A DNA stretch of 64,000 nt from Zoogloeaceae bacterium (GCA_024235595.1 JACKMC010000004.1:1-64000), one strand, 5' to 3'; counted from the first letter of the stretch, positions 1 to 9,282 are shown. Notes: generated by a model not told the origin, from the sequence alone. Program-made: numbers and translations.

Positions 1-25
1 TCTGCCAAAAAATAGCTCGAGCCTC

Positions 26-1432
26 TCAGTCATCACTGAATACAGCCCCGCCGCCGGTGTAGTTTTCGAAGCGTGTGCTCTCACCGATGAAGGTCAAGCG
101 CAGGGCGCCCGTTGGGCCATTTCGGTGCTTGCCGATGATCAGTTCGGCAGTGCCCTTGTCAGGCGAGTCCGGGTTATAGATCTCGTCGCGGTAGATGAAC
201 ATGATGATGTCCGCGTCCTGCTCGATGGCGCCGGATTCACGCAGATCCGACATCACCGGGCGCTTGTTGGGACGCTGCTCGAGGCTTCGATTGAGCTGCG
301 ACAGCGCCATGATCGGCACATGAAGTTCCTTGGCAAGCGACTTTACCGAACGGGATATCTCGGACAACTCCGCTGCGCGGTTGTCGCTCTGCTTGAGTGA
401 AGTCATCAGCTGAAGGTAGTCGATGACGATCAGACCGAGCTTGCCGCACTGTCGATAGAGTCTGCGCGCCCGGGCCCGAAGGTCCGTGGGATTCAAGCCT
501 GGCGTTTCGTCAATGTGAATCGGCGCGTCGTGAAGCTTTCCGAGTGCGTATGTGAGGCGCTGCCATTCGTCGTCATTGAGCTGACCGGTCCTGATCCGAT
601 GCTGGTCGAGCCGCCCCACCGAGGCAAGGAAACGCATCGCCAACTGCGTTCCGGGCATCTCCATTGAAAAGATCGCGACCGGCAAGTGGGCCTCGATCGC
701 GACATGCTCGGCAATATTGAGTGCCAGCGTCGTCTTCCCCATACCCGGGCGCCCCGCGACGATGATCATGTCCGTCGCCTGCAGACCGGAGGTCTTGGCG
801 TCGAGATCGACCAGCCCGGTAGGGATACCCGTGATCTGCGAGGGATTGTCGCGGTCGTAGAGTTCCTGGATGCGGTCCACCACCTGCCCGAGTATCGGCT
901 GGATGGGAACAAAGCCACCAGTACTGCGCGCCCCCGCTTCCGCGATCTCGAAGACCTTGGCTTCCGCTTCGTCGAGGAGGGTTTTAGCGTCCTTGCCCGA
1001 TGGTGTCAGCGCACTCGATGCAATGTCGTCGCCCACTGAGACGAGTTTGCGCAGGATGGCTCGCTCGCGAACGATTTCGGCGTAGCGCCGGATGTTCGCG
1101 GCCGAGGGGGTGCTGTTCGCGATTTCCCCAAGATAGGCAAGACCACCGGCCTGCTCGGCTTCGCCATTCTTCTCCAACGACTCGAACACGGTCACCACGT
1201 CAGCGGGTTTTCCAAGTTCGATCAAGCGAGAGATGTGCTTGAAAACGCGGCGGTGATCGTCACGATAGAAATCGACCTCCGAGATCAGGTCTGCGACGCG
1301 ATCCCACACCGTATTATCGAGCATCAAGCCGCCAATCAGTGACTGCTCGGCCTCGATCGAATGCGGCGGCAGTTTCAGGGCTGCGAGCTGTGGATCGCTC
1401 GCTGCATTAGCTGGACGACGGGGAGTGGACAT
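26..1432 (-). CDS. dnaB: Replicative DNA helicase DnaB
   Basis: Hexameric 5'-3' helicase that unwinds DNA at the replication fork and recruits primase. The 468-residue product has the expected family length: an N-terminal DnaB domain (about residues 20-125), a linker, then a RecA-like C-terminal ATPase domain with Walker A GRPGMGKT at 227-234 and a Walker B-type VIDYLQLM further on. The frame is open upstream to 1507, but the ATG at 1432 gives the usual DnaB N-terminus (MSTPRRP then LPPHSIEAEQ), and the extra codons overlap the terminator of the upstream ribosomal operon. It lies downstream of rplI on the same strand, a conserved order in proteobacteria, so some read-through is possible. Confidence 0.96.
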   Translation of the reverse strand: MSTPRRPANAASDPQLAALKLPPHSIEAEQSLIGGLMLDNTVWDRVADLISEVDFYRDDHRRVFKHISRLIELGKPADVVTVFESLEKNGEAEQAGGLAYLGEIANSTPSAANIRRYAEIVRERAILRKLVSVGDDIASSALTPSGKDAKTLLDEAEAKVFEIAEAGARSTGGFVPIQPILGQVVDRIQELYDRDNPSQITGIPTGLVDLDAKTSGLQATDMIIVAGRPGMGKTTLALNIAEHVAIEAHLPVAIFSMEMPGTQLAMRFLASVGRLDQHRIRTGQLNDDEWQRLTYALGKLHDAPIHIDETPGLNPTDLRARARRLYRQCGKLGLIVIDYLQLMTSLKQSDNRAAELSEISRSVKSLAKELHVPIMALSQLNRSLEQRPNKRPVMSDLRESGAIEQDADIIMFIYRDEIYNPDSPDKGTAELIIGKHRNGPTGALRLTFIGESTRFENYTGGGAVFSDD

Positions 1433-1474
1433 GAATTTGGAGTCTGAGAAGTTCGGAATCTTGAAGCACAAAAC

Positions 1475-1497
1475 AAAAAGGCTGCCCATCGGCAGCC
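1475..1497 (-). terminator. Rho-independent terminator after rplI
   Basis: On the minus strand a perfect 7-bp GGCTGCC/GGCAGCC stem with a 4-nt loop is followed by five T residues and more T-rich sequence. It lies just past the rplI stop and before the dnaB start, so it closes or attenuates the rpsF-priB-rpsR-rplI transcript. Confidence 0.85.
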
Positions 1498-1520
1498 TCT
1501 TTGGCAATAGCTAATTGCGC

Positions 1521-1970
1521 TTACTGCTCGCCGAGTACCGATACGGTGATCTCGACCGTTACGTCGGAGTGCAGCGAAACCGGCACTGCGGTATCTCCAA
1601 CGGCCTTGATCGGACCCTCGGGCATGCGCACCTGGGCCTTGTCGAGGCTGAAACCCTGGGCTTCCAGCGCTTCGGCAACATCGGCATTGGAGACCGAGCC
1701 GAAAAGACGACCGTCCATGCCCGCCTTGCGGGTGATCTGAACCATCAAGCCTTCAAGCTTGCCACCCAGTTCTTGCGCGGCGGCGAGTTTCTCGGCCTGA
1801 ATGCGCTCGAGCTCGGCACGACGTGCCTCGAACTCGGCCATGTTCGAACTCGTCGCACGCTTGGCCATGCCCTGAGGAATCAGGTAATTGCGGGCATAGC
1901 CGTCCTTTACCTTCACTACATCGCCGAGGCCACCGAGGTTTGCCACCTTGTCGAGAAGAATGATTTGCAT
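1521..1970 (-). CDS. rplI: 50S ribosomal protein L9
   Basis: Large-subunit protein that binds 23S rRNA near the L1 stalk. At 149 residues it matches L9 length exactly. The N-terminus MQIILLDKVANLGGLGDVV and the glycine/lysine-rich stretch VKDGYARNYLIPQG are the family signature, followed by the long central helix (about residues 40-75) and a C-terminal domain. It is the last gene of the rpsF-priB-rpsR-rplI operon, 14 bp after rpsR, and is followed by a strong terminator. Confidence 0.97.
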   Translation of the reverse strand: MQIILLDKVANLGGLGDVVKVKDGYARNYLIPQGMAKRATSSNMAEFEARRAELERIQAEKLAAAQELGGKLEGLMVQITRKAGMDGRLFGSVSNADVAEALEAQGFSLDKAQVRMPEGPIKAVGDTAVPVSLHSDVTVEITVSVLGEQ

Positions 1971-1984
1971 TGTTCGGTCCTCTC

Positions 1985-2251
1985 TTACAGGTGCAGATCG
2001 GTGTAGGGCATCAGAGCCAGAAAACGCGCACGCTTGATAGCGGTCGTCAGTTGGCGCTGATAGCCAGCCTTGGTACCGGTGATACGCGCCGGCATGATCT
2101 TCGCGTTTTCGGTGACGAAGTCCTTGAGCAGATCGACATCCTTGTAATCGATTTCCTCAATCTTCTCAGCCGTAAAGCGGCAGAACTTGCGGCGCTTGAA
2201 GAGGCCACCGCGGCCACCACGATCATCACGACGTTTCGGTTTGAAAGCCAT
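1985..2251 (-). CDS. rpsR: 30S ribosomal protein S18
   Basis: Small-subunit protein that pairs with S6 on the platform of the 30S subunit. The 88-residue product has the basic N-terminus, the RRKFCRF motif, and the conserved core with ARITGTKAGYQRQLTTAIKRAR. Its start lies inside the end of priB (26-bp overlap), suggesting translational coupling. It sits in the classic rpsF-priB-rpsR-rplI order. Confidence 0.97.
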   Translation of the reverse strand: MAFKPKRRDDRGGRGGLFKRRKFCRFTAEKIEEIDYKDVDLLKDFVTENAKIMPARITGTKAGYQRQLTTAIKRARFLALMPYTDLHL

Positions 2252-2561
2252 TTTCGTTTCCTTCCAAAATACTCAGTGTTTGTATGTGCAGAACCAGCGT
2301 GCGACTTCGCTTGTTTCTGGCTGCAACAAATCCATTGACCACAATCTTCGTTCCGGGCTTCACGATCTCGAGCATCTTCGCCATGTCGCCAACTGCAACG
2401 ACTGGCACCTCACACAGGACATCGCGATCAAGACCGGATTCGAGCTGTCGAGACTCGTGTCGCAGGATTCCTGCAACGACCGGCACGCCGGCGGGAGTCA
2501 GTCTGCGTGGCTCAAGCTCGACTAGCTGTCCGGACAGAAGCAGTTGGTTTTGCCCGACCAA
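2226..2561 (-). CDS. priB: Primosomal replication protein N (PriB)
   Basis: Single-stranded-DNA-binding OB-fold protein that helps PriA-dependent restart of stalled forks. About 111 residues, in line with PriB, with a single OB domain (QLLLSGQLVELEPRRLTPAG, then later GTKIVVNGFVAARNKR). There is no good ATG near the N-terminus; the start chosen is the TTG at 2561, which places NQLLLSG close to the beginning as in other PriB proteins. It lies between rpsF (8 bp upstream) and rpsR (26-bp overlap), the usual place for priB. The function is secure; the exact start codon is not. Confidence 0.88.
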   Translation of the reverse strand: MVGQNQLLLSGQLVELEPRRLTPAGVPVVAGILRHESRQLESGLDRDVLCEVPVVAVGDMAKMLEIVKPGTKIVVNGFVAARNKRSRTLVLHIQTLSILEGNENGFQTETS

Positions 2562-2569
2562 TCGAGCGT

Positions 2570-2956
2570 TCAGGCGGCGGGTTGTTCAGCGTCCGATTTT
2601 TGTTCTTCGGTGCTTGCCGTCGTGAGCGACTTGGCCTTTTCTTCCTTCATCATCGGCGAAGGCGTGGAAACTGCCTTCTTCATCTTGACGGTGAGGTGGC
2701 GCAGCACTGCATCGTTGAACTTGAACGCATGCTCGAGTTCTGCCAGCGTTTCGCCGTCGCACTCGATGTTCATCAGGACGTAGTGGGCTTTGTGGATCTT
2801 CTGGATCGGGTAGGCAAGCTGGCGGCGGCCCCAGTCCTCAAGACGATGGACCTGCCCTTCACGCGAGGTGACGAGCGATTTGTAGCGGTCGACCATTGCC
2901 GGAACCTGTTCGGACTGGTCCGGATGAACGATGAAAACGATTTCGTAGTGGCGCAT
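2570..2956 (-). CDS. rpsF: 30S ribosomal protein S6
   Basis: Partner of S18 on the 30S platform. 128 residues with the signature start MRHYEIVFIVHPDQSEQ and the RNA-binding stretch RLEDWGRRQLAYPI. The frame extends upstream, but the ATG at 2956 gives the canonical S6 N-terminus and is preceded by an AAGGGG ribosome-binding site. It is the first gene of the operon; a sigma70-like promoter lies about 75 bp upstream. The C-terminal tail after about residue 100 is rich in Lys, Glu and Ala, as is common in S6. Confidence 0.97.
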   Translation of the reverse strand: MRHYEIVFIVHPDQSEQVPAMVDRYKSLVTSREGQVHRLEDWGRRQLAYPIQKIHKAHYVLMNIECDGETLAELEHAFKFNDAVLRHLTVKMKKAVSTPSPMMKEEKAKSLTTASTEEQKSDAEQPAA

Positions 2957-3030
2957 GTAATCCCCTTGTGGTTTTGCGTTGCACGGAAAGCTCCCCGGCA
3001 TGCGTTCCGGTGGAGCAAGGAAAGCCGGGT

Positions 3031-3060
3031 AGTCTAATGCAGAACCGAGGTCACATGCAA
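3031..3060 (-). promoter_or_regulatory. Sigma70-like promoter of rpsF operon
   Basis: Minus-strand TTGCAT (-35) and TAGACT (-10) are separated by 18 bp, upstream of the rpsF ATG at 2956. Position and spacing fit the main promoter of the ribosomal operon. Confidence 0.6.
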
Positions 3061-3112
3061 TCTGTCCGGATCGCCTCCTCGCGGCGCCGACCCGGACATG
3101 TACAAAAAGGCT

Positions 3113-3562
3113 TCAGTCCCTGGCCGGAACCATGATGTCGGCCTCGCCCTCGAGCACGACCTTGCCGCCGACGGTGCACACGGTGTCGAACTTGGCCTTG
3201 CGCTTCTCGGGCATGAGTTCCTTGACCGTCACGCGGGCAATGACCGTATCGCCGACCTTGACGGGGGCCTTGAACTTGAGGGTCTGCGAAAGGTAAATGC
3301 AGCCGGGGCCGGGGAGCTTGGTGCCGAAGACGGTGGAAATATAGCTGGCGGACAGCATGCCATGGGCAATGCGGCCCTTGAACATCGATGCACTGGCCAA
3401 CTCGTCGTTGAGGTGCACCGGGTTCGTATCGCCCGAAACGCCCGCAAACAGCAGGATATCCGCGTCCGTCACGGTGTGACCGTAGGCGGCCGACATACCC
3501 AGCACGAGATCCTCAAAGGCGTAGCCGTAGAATTCGTCGAAGTTCTGGTTTTCTGTAGTCAT
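3113..3562 (-). CDS. MaoC family (R)-specific enoyl-CoA hydratase-like protein
   Basis: Single hot-dog-fold hydratase, 149 residues. The hydratase-2 signature DTNPVH (D45, H50) is intact, so it probably hydrates trans-2-enoyl-CoA or dehydrates (R)-3-hydroxyacyl-CoA. Homologues serve fatty-acid oxidation or supply monomers for polyhydroxyalkanoate (PhaJ type). The ATG at 3562 is used; the upstream extension has no hydratase-like sequence. It is a lone gene, so the pathway cannot be fixed from context. A GC-rich inverted repeat (GTCCGG/CCGGAC, about 3062-3096) follows its stop and may be a weak terminator. Confidence 0.85.
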   Translation of the reverse strand: MTTENQNFDEFYGYAFEDLVLGMSAAYGHTVTDADILLFAGVSGDTNPVHLNDELASASMFKGRIAHGMLSASYISTVFGTKLPGPGCIYLSQTLKFKAPVKVGDTVIARVTVKELMPEKRKAKFDTVCTVGGKVVLEGEADIMVPARD

Positions 3563-3739
3563 GGAATCAGCTCCGGGGGAAATTGACGGGCAGCAACGAT
3601 ACCACCACGCCACACTGCAAGCTTGCGGGCACGCTCATGGCCAACATGCGCTGCAGTGCAGCATACAGGATACAACGGGCACCTCGGTATCTGCATCAGA
3701 TCGATCGCGCATTGGTAGAAATCGTAGTGCCGTGGATTC

Positions 3740-4828
3740 CTACCGCTGCCCCGACACTGCGTGATTGTCCAGCGCCAGCGGATGCCGCCAGATTCCGGTC
3801 GAGTCAGGATGCCTGGCCGACACCAACCACACGTATCCCTTGTCCGCGGTTGCCACCACCTCCCTCCCGTTGTCCACCAGCGCGCAAACGCTTGGCGTGG
3901 GGACGATCCCCTGAAGTACGCCGTCCTTGCCCCAAAGGGCGGTGACGCCTGCGCTCGAGCAACTCACTGCGAAGCCCGAATCCAGGCACGCAATATCGCC
4001 TGCATAAGTGCCACAGCGCTTCAGCTGCGCCGCCCCGCAGCGTCCATAACGAAGGCTGCCACCGACGAGAAGCGCGAACAGTGGCCGCAAGGGCCCGCCC
4101 TCGTTCTGCAGCGCAACTGCAATCTCACCCGTGCGCGCTTCGGCCAGGTGACGGATGCTCATGTATCGGTCGGGCAGGCGGAACTGCTCGGTCACCGCGC
4201 CCGACAACGGATCGATCAAGGCAAGCGACGAGTCCATTGTGGCAAGATTGCGTTTCACGCGTCCCGTCTCGGGCAAGGTAAGAATGCCGCCGTTGGCAAC
4301 GGCGAGACGCCCGCTTTCCAGCGCCTTGAGCGCGTGTGGTCCGATGCCACCTGAGGGCCAGGCGTCAAGGCGTTCGAGGCTCGAGGCGTCATAGACGCCG
4401 ACCTGCCCGTCCCCGCTGATGAGATCCGTCTCGCTCGCAAAAATCCGCTCACCGGCCTGGTCGAAGGTGATGTGGCCCTCGAGCCTTACGCTGTCATCAG
4501 TATCGAATCGCGCCAGCAAACGTCCGGATGCCACATCCCAGCGGAACATGAACTGGCCGGGACGTCGGGCGACAACGACCGCCGAGCCATCGGCTGACGG
4601 ATGCCAGAAGACATCGTGACCGCGCGCCGGCAAGTCCAGCGCCCGCGACGCCATGCCGAGCAAGCCGGCCCTGAACACACGAGGGCGGGTCAGCGAGTCG
4701 CTCCAGCAGGTCAGTAGCGAGGGCTCGCGCCGTGCCACCGTCGCCCGGGCCGGTAGCGCCGCGAGAATCAGCCCCGCAGGCAGTGCAGCGAGCAACTGGC
4801 GCCGACGCGCAACGAAATCAGTCCCCAT
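3740..4828 (-). CDS. DUF1513 domain protein, Tat-exported, imelysin operon
   Basis: A 362-residue protein with an N-terminal twin-arginine-like signal (ARRRQLLAALPAGLILAALPARA) and a repeat-rich beta-propeller-like body; these match DUF1513 proteins, whose biochemical role is unknown. It is the last gene of a five-gene minus-strand operon and overlaps the preceding imelysin-like gene by 11 bp (4818-4828). In many proteobacteria DUF1513, DUF1111 and two imelysin genes form a conserved iron-responsive cassette, so a periplasmic role in iron handling is inferred. The ATG at 4828 gives the signal peptide directly. Confidence 0.82.
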   Translation of the reverse strand: MGTDFVARRRQLLAALPAGLILAALPARATVARREPSLLTCWSDSLTRPRVFRAGLLGMASRALDLPARGHDVFWHPSADGSAVVVARRPGQFMFRWDVASGRLLARFDTDDSVRLEGHITFDQAGERIFASETDLISGDGQVGVYDASSLERLDAWPSGGIGPHALKALESGRLAVANGGILTLPETGRVKRNLATMDSSLALIDPLSGAVTEQFRLPDRYMSIRHLAEARTGEIAVALQNEGGPLRPLFALLVGGSLRYGRCGAAQLKRCGTYAGDIACLDSGFAVSCSSAGVTALWGKDGVLQGIVPTPSVCALVDNGREVVATADKGYVWLVSARHPDSTGIWRHPLALDNHAVSGQR

Positions 4829-5849
4829 CGCTTTCCCCGAATCCCACTGCGACCTTCAACTTGGTGGCCACATCCTCGGCAAGAAAATACTGCAGCTTCG
4901 CCAACTCGGTTGCCGCCTTGGCCGCGCTTGCGCGCCCATCTGCGGCACCCAGGTCGGACGGCAAGGTGCTGAACGCGCGCGCGCTCGCGCCGACAAGTCG
5001 CTCGAGCCCCTCCGCAAGCGTGAGCAAGCCGCGCCCCTGCAGCACCGCAACCAGCCCTGGCACGACGTCCCGGCCCAGCAACCCGACGCGCAGGGCGTCG
5101 AACGAAGCTTGCATCGAGGCGACGCTCTCGCCGCTGCGCCACGCATCGAAGGCCGGCGTCGGGCTGCTGCTCTGGAGCGGTTTCTCGAGAAACTTGGTGC
5201 GCAACACCTCGACACTTCCGATGAGTATGTTCACGCCATCAACGAGCAACTGCTTTTCCACCTCCGGCTCTGCATCGGCAAGGGAATCGGCCCAGTTCAT
5301 CCACTCCTTCGAAACTGGCGCGACCGCTTCCGAGAGCTCCCTGGCCACCCAGGAGGCGTAGGCACATGCGGCCGCATCCTCGTTGATGCCTGCCCGAAGC
5401 GGGTCGAAAAGCAGGTATTCGAGCGCGGGCAGGCCCTTGGCCGTCACCCCGACCCTATCGAGCCTGACCTCCGCGGCGCCAAACTTGACGATGGAGGCTT
5501 CGATCTGCGCCGCGCGGGTGGGCCAGAAATCGATCTTCCGCAGCATCCTGCTCTCCAGCACCGGACCGAAAGGCAGGGGCGACACCCGTCGCAGCGAAAG
5601 CGCGGTTCGCTTCCAGTCGCTGCGAGCCGCTTGCAGCGCCTCCGCACCCGGCGAAGCGCAAACTCGCGCCGCGCTCGCGGCCAGATCGCGCGCCTCACCC
5701 GCAAGGCTTTCGTAACGCGGCGCCAGATAGGCGCGTGCCAGGGTAGCCATCCACTGCGATGGCGCGACGATGGGCGCGGGCGGCTCGGCCCGGGCAAGTG
5801 GACTAAGCACCGCAGCGATGAGCGCGACAAGCATCGTTGGACGCCACAT
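4818..5849 (-). CDS. Imelysin-family periplasmic protein (divergent motif)
   Basis: Second imelysin-like (EfeO/ICMP-type) protein of the operon, 343 residues from the ATG at 5849, with a signal peptide (MWRPTMLVALIAAVLSPLARA). The frame is open upstream, but only this ATG yields a signal peptide, and it overlaps the stop of the DUF1111 gene as ATGA. The GxHxxE metal-binding motif is replaced by GLPALE at 139-144, so the histidine is missing, unlike the first imelysin (7388-8539). Family knowledge links imelysins to periplasmic or outer-membrane iron uptake; this copy may have lost or changed metal binding. Confidence 0.83.
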   Translation of the reverse strand: MWRPTMLVALIAAVLSPLARAEPPAPIVAPSQWMATLARAYLAPRYESLAGEARDLAASAARVCASPGAEALQAARSDWKRTALSLRRVSPLPFGPVLESRMLRKIDFWPTRAAQIEASIVKFGAAEVRLDRVGVTAKGLPALEYLLFDPLRAGINEDAAACAYASWVARELSEAVAPVSKEWMNWADSLADAEPEVEKQLLVDGVNILIGSVEVLRTKFLEKPLQSSSPTPAFDAWRSGESVASMQASFDALRVGLLGRDVVPGLVAVLQGRGLLTLAEGLERLVGASARAFSTLPSDLGAADGRASAAKAATELAKLQYFLAEDVATKLKVAVGFGESDGD

Positions 5850-7291
5850 CACAGGGACCTCACAAAGCGAACCAGGGCCTTGCGGTCGGCCTCGGGCATG
5901 TTCAGCACTCGGCCTTTCGATTGCTCGGCTTCGCCACCGTGCCACAGAATCGCCTCCATGATGTTGCGGGCACGGCCATCGTGAAGCAGAAATTCATGGC
6001 CGTTCACCGCGGGAATCAGCCCGATCCCCCAAAGGGGTGGGGTCCGCCACTCCTGACCGTTGGCCGCGAAATCGGGACGACCGTCGGCAAGACCGGCGCC
6101 CATGTCATGCAGCAGCAGATCCGTATAAGGGAAAATCGTCTGTCCCGACAGCTCCGGAAACGCTTCGAGCTGGCCGGTGAGGTGGCGCGGGACATGGCAG
6201 GAAGCGCACTGCGCCTCGTGAAACAGCTGTTTGCCCCGCAGCACCTGCGGATCGCGTACATCGCGCCGGGCAGGTACTGCCAGTGTGGTGGTGTAGAAGA
6301 TCGTTCGGGCGAGCGCGCGCTCGTCGATATCGACGGAGGTTTCACCGCGCTGCGCACGCCACGCCGCCTCCTGCGCCAGGCGTTCAAGGCAGTCGGTCTG
6401 CGCGGGGGTGCATTCTTCACGCGGAAACCGAGTGGAGGTAATGCCCATGTCGCCGTTGAACGCGCTCGCTGTCTGATGTGCAACGCTGCCGACATTCGCC
6501 TTCCAGCCGAAGCGGCCAATGACCCAGGCCTGCCGAAACTGGTCCCAGACCCGGTTCGGCCTGCCGGAGATGCCCTCGCCTTGCCGAGCCTGGCGCTGCG
6601 CGATCGCGAGCAGGCTTTCCTCCGGAATCGCCTCCAGCAATCCGAGCCCGATGACCTGCGGCGCGATCCGGGGCGACACCATGACGGCCGAATCCATGGC
6701 ACCGTAGGCCAGCGCATCGAAACCATAGACCGGCTTGCGCAGGACGAATTCCGTGCCATCGGCGAATCGTCCGGGGACCGCGTCGTAGCGAATTTCGACG
6801 CGAGCCTCGGCGTGCACGCCCGCCACCGCCGCATTGTTGAGCTGGCCGCCATAGCTCGGCTCGCCCACAGCACCGGCCCGGCCGCCGTCCCCCGGCACCG
6901 AGAGCCGCATCAACAGCCCCACCGGCGCTTCGACGTTCTGCGCATTCTCGACCCTTGGCGGTGCGCCACGTCCATCCAGGGTATGGCAACTCGCACATGC
7001 GCGGGCGATGAAATGCGGTCCCAACCCGTCGCGGCCGGTCGTCGAGGCCGGCGCCTCCACCCAGTTCTTCTTGAAGAACGAGTTGCCGATGAAAAACGCG
7101 CTCTGCCGATCGATCGAAAGATTGGCCGCCGGATGCGAGAACGCGTTCACACCTTCGTCGCCGACGGTAGTCTCGCCGCCCGCAAACTCTTCGCCAGGTT
7201 CGTAGGGCGCAGTCGTTTCAAGCCGCGCCGCCGCCACCAGCCCAGCGCTCGCCAGGGCGACACCCAGCACCGCAATTCTACTTAACATCAT
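5849..7291 (-). CDS. Di-heme oxidoreductase-like protein (DUF1111)
   Basis: Periplasmic cytochrome-like protein of the DUF1111 (thiol oxidoreductase/di-heme peroxidase-like) family. Two c-type heme motifs CASCH are seen, at about residues 99-103 and 362-366, counting from the start chosen here. The frame is open up to a TTG at 7369 with other ATGs at 7348 and 7300; the start at 7291 (MMLSRIAVLGVALASAGLVAA) was chosen because it gives a clean signal peptide, but there is no strong ribosome-binding site, so it is uncertain. The stop overlaps the next imelysin start (ATGA). It may handle electron transfer, for example iron reduction, in the imelysin cassette; this is inference. Confidence 0.85.
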   Translation of the reverse strand: MMLSRIAVLGVALASAGLVAAARLETTAPYEPGEEFAGGETTVGDEGVNAFSHPAANLSIDRQSAFFIGNSFFKKNWVEAPASTTGRDGLGPHFIARACASCHTLDGRGAPPRVENAQNVEAPVGLLMRLSVPGDGGRAGAVGEPSYGGQLNNAAVAGVHAEARVEIRYDAVPGRFADGTEFVLRKPVYGFDALAYGAMDSAVMVSPRIAPQVIGLGLLEAIPEESLLAIAQRQARQGEGISGRPNRVWDQFRQAWVIGRFGWKANVGSVAHQTASAFNGDMGITSTRFPREECTPAQTDCLERLAQEAAWRAQRGETSVDIDERALARTIFYTTTLAVPARRDVRDPQVLRGKQLFHEAQCASCHVPRHLTGQLEAFPELSGQTIFPYTDLLLHDMGAGLADGRPDFAANGQEWRTPPLWGIGLIPAVNGHEFLLHDGRARNIMEAILWHGGEAEQSKGRVLNMPEADRKALVRFVRSL

Positions 7292-7387
7292 CGCATCCAT
7301 TCCACGCTGTTGCAGCGTGAGCGCGAGGAGCCCGGCAAGTGCCGGCATGGCCACTTTCAACCGGTACAAACGCCTCAGCCATGAAGA

Positions 7388-8539
7388 TCACTCGGGCACT
7401 GTGGTGGTGAGGCGCTTGATTCCCAGTGCCTGGGCAGCCTCGAGCAGCCCCCCCGTTTGGGTCTTGAGCGCGGCAACCGTCGCTTCGACCGCCTTGCGAC
7501 CGTTGCTGCCAACCAGGATCGCCTGATCGAAGGGCGCCGGAATCGCCTCCGCCGCGCTCACCGCGGCATCCATCTGCACGTCCAACCTCGCCGCAACCGC
7601 CTTGTCGCGGCCAGCGACGAGATCCCGCAGGGACGGACCGGTGAGGCGGGTGCCGTCGGCACGCAGGTACTCGCCGCGCCACACGTTGCGGATCCCGAGC
7701 GCATTGTTCACCACATCGCGATGGGTATTGTCCGAGAAACACGAATGCTCATCCTCCTGGCTTTGCGAATCCAGGGCCACCTCGATCCGCTCACCGGCCA
7801 GTTCGCCTCGGCTGAGGATTCCCAGGGCCGAAACGATTCTCGGCAGATTTTCCGGCCGGGCGACGAAGCGGCTGCGGTAGTTCTGCGCTGACGGCGCCCA
7901 TGCGGCCTCCAGCATGCTCAGGTCGCTGACCAGCAAATCGGTGACCACCTTCAGGTATGCGCGACGCCTGTCGGCATTCGCCGCCTGCCCATCGAGGAAT
8001 TCCGTGTAGGCGCGATTGCCCGGCCCGTCGGATCGCCGGTCCTGGCCCCACAACAGGAACTCGATCGCATGCCACCCGGTTGCAATGTTCTCCTCACCAT
8101 CCTTCTCGTTGAGCTCGGCGAGCGTTGGCGCATCGATCGCAACCGCGCGGTCATTGACGATCCCGCTGTGTGGATGGCCTTCAACGCCATCCACATAGGC
8201 CTCGTCCATGGGCCAGCCGTTTATCCGGCCCTCGGGTCCGCCTTCGCCATCGATCGGGCCACCATAGAAGCGAAACGCCTCGGTCTGGCCGTACCACTCG
8301 CGCCCTGCCAGCCACGCGAGACGCGCATCGGTCAACCCTTTCTCGCTGGGTGCGACGACGAATTCGTCCACCGCCTTCTGCAATCGTTTTGCGCCATCAA
8401 GTGTGTCGGCGTAGGCCGCATGAACGATCTCGCCGTACTGGACGAGCACATCGCCTGGTGTTACGGCTGGCGCGGCGAGGGCCGCGAACGACACCCCCGC
8501 GGCCAGAACGAAACCTGAAAACCATTTAACTGAACGCAT
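7388..8539 (-). CDS. Imelysin family protein (insulin-cleaving metalloprotease-like)
   Basis: 383 residues with a signal peptide (MRSVKWFSGFVLAAGVSFAALA) and the canonical imelysin GxHxxE motif as GWHAIE at 155-160. Family members (ICMP, EfeO-like, M75) are periplasmic or outer-membrane-associated and are tied to iron uptake; real peptidase activity is doubtful for most. It follows the outer-membrane gene at 8590-9282 by 50 bp and precedes the DUF1111 gene, and probably shares the Fur-like palindrome near 9314-9334. Confidence 0.9.
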   Translation of the reverse strand: MRSVKWFSGFVLAAGVSFAALAAPAVTPGDVLVQYGEIVHAAYADTLDGAKRLQKAVDEFVVAPSEKGLTDARLAWLAGREWYGQTEAFRFYGGPIDGEGGPEGRINGWPMDEAYVDGVEGHPHSGIVNDRAVAIDAPTLAELNEKDGEENIATGWHAIEFLLWGQDRRSDGPGNRAYTEFLDGQAANADRRRAYLKVVTDLLVSDLSMLEAAWAPSAQNYRSRFVARPENLPRIVSALGILSRGELAGERIEVALDSQSQEDEHSCFSDNTHRDVVNNALGIRNVWRGEYLRADGTRLTGPSLRDLVAGRDKAVAARLDVQMDAAVSAAEAIPAPFDQAILVGSNGRKAVEATVAALKTQTGGLLEAAQALGIKRLTTTVPE

Positions 8540-8589
8540 CTGTCACTTCTCCGACAATCGACTCGGCCGCCGCCTGGAGCGGCCCGCAC

Positions 8590-9282
8590 TCAAAACTCCC
8601 AGGCCACCCCCAGATTCGCGAAGCTTCGATCATTGCCACGGCCGATCGCACCCGAAAACTTCAGGCCATCGCGCAACTCGTAGCGCAGGCCGACGGCACG
8701 ATCGGGAGACGAGTTTTCGGCACCATAGCTCTCGACGGTGCCATGAAGGGCTTCCGTGAAGGGCAGATCGAAACCAATGCCCCAGGTATTCGCTGCGCTG
8801 CCCGAGCCCTCTTCACGAGCCCATTCCCGGCCAACATTCAGATGGAGCAGCGGCCCGCCGGCAAAAGCCCAGCTCGCCAGACCGAGCAAGGATTGGACGT
8901 GAGCAGACGAATCCCCCACCGCATGCTCATTGCCATACTCGTACTTGAGCCCTGCGGACAAACCGGTCTCGGCTTGCAAAGGAACCCATTTGATGGCAGC
9001 CCCAAGTGCCCGAAGCGAGGCGCTTGGGGAGACGCTGCCATCGCGGGCGCGTGCGAAGGAGACTTCCACCTCGACGTTATCGATCGGGCCATAGCCCACC
9101 GCGCCTTCGAAGCCCCTGGTCTCGTCGTCCTTGCTCCAGCCAAACTCCAGCTTGGCATCGCCCCGCGTCAGTGTTCCCGCATCGTCCACAGACATCGGAC
9201 GCTCGGCCCGCACGGCCGTGCCAGCGGTAGCCAGGGCCACAGTTGCAAGGATCAAACGAATCCTGCCGAAACCGATCTGCAT
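8590..9282 (-). CDS. Predicted outer-membrane beta-barrel protein
   Basis: 230 residues, beginning at the ATG at 9282, which is preceded by a strong GAGGAGGAAG ribosome-binding site. It has a signal peptide (ending near ATAGTAVRA) and a body of alternating glycine/aromatic strands ending in phenylalanine (GVAWEF), typical of an outer-membrane barrel. No family is recognised with confidence. It is the promoter-proximal gene of the imelysin operon, just behind the Fur-box-like palindrome, so a role as surface channel or partner of the iron proteins is plausible but unproven. Confidence 0.7.
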   Translation of the reverse strand: MQIGFGRIRLILATVALATAGTAVRAERPMSVDDAGTLTRGDAKLEFGWSKDDETRGFEGAVGYGPIDNVEVEVSFARARDGSVSPSASLRALGAAIKWVPLQAETGLSAGLKYEYGNEHAVGDSSAHVQSLLGLASWAFAGGPLLHLNVGREWAREEGSGSAANTWGIGFDLPFTEALHGTVESYGAENSSPDRAVGLRYELRDGLKFSGAIGRGNDRSFANLGVAWEF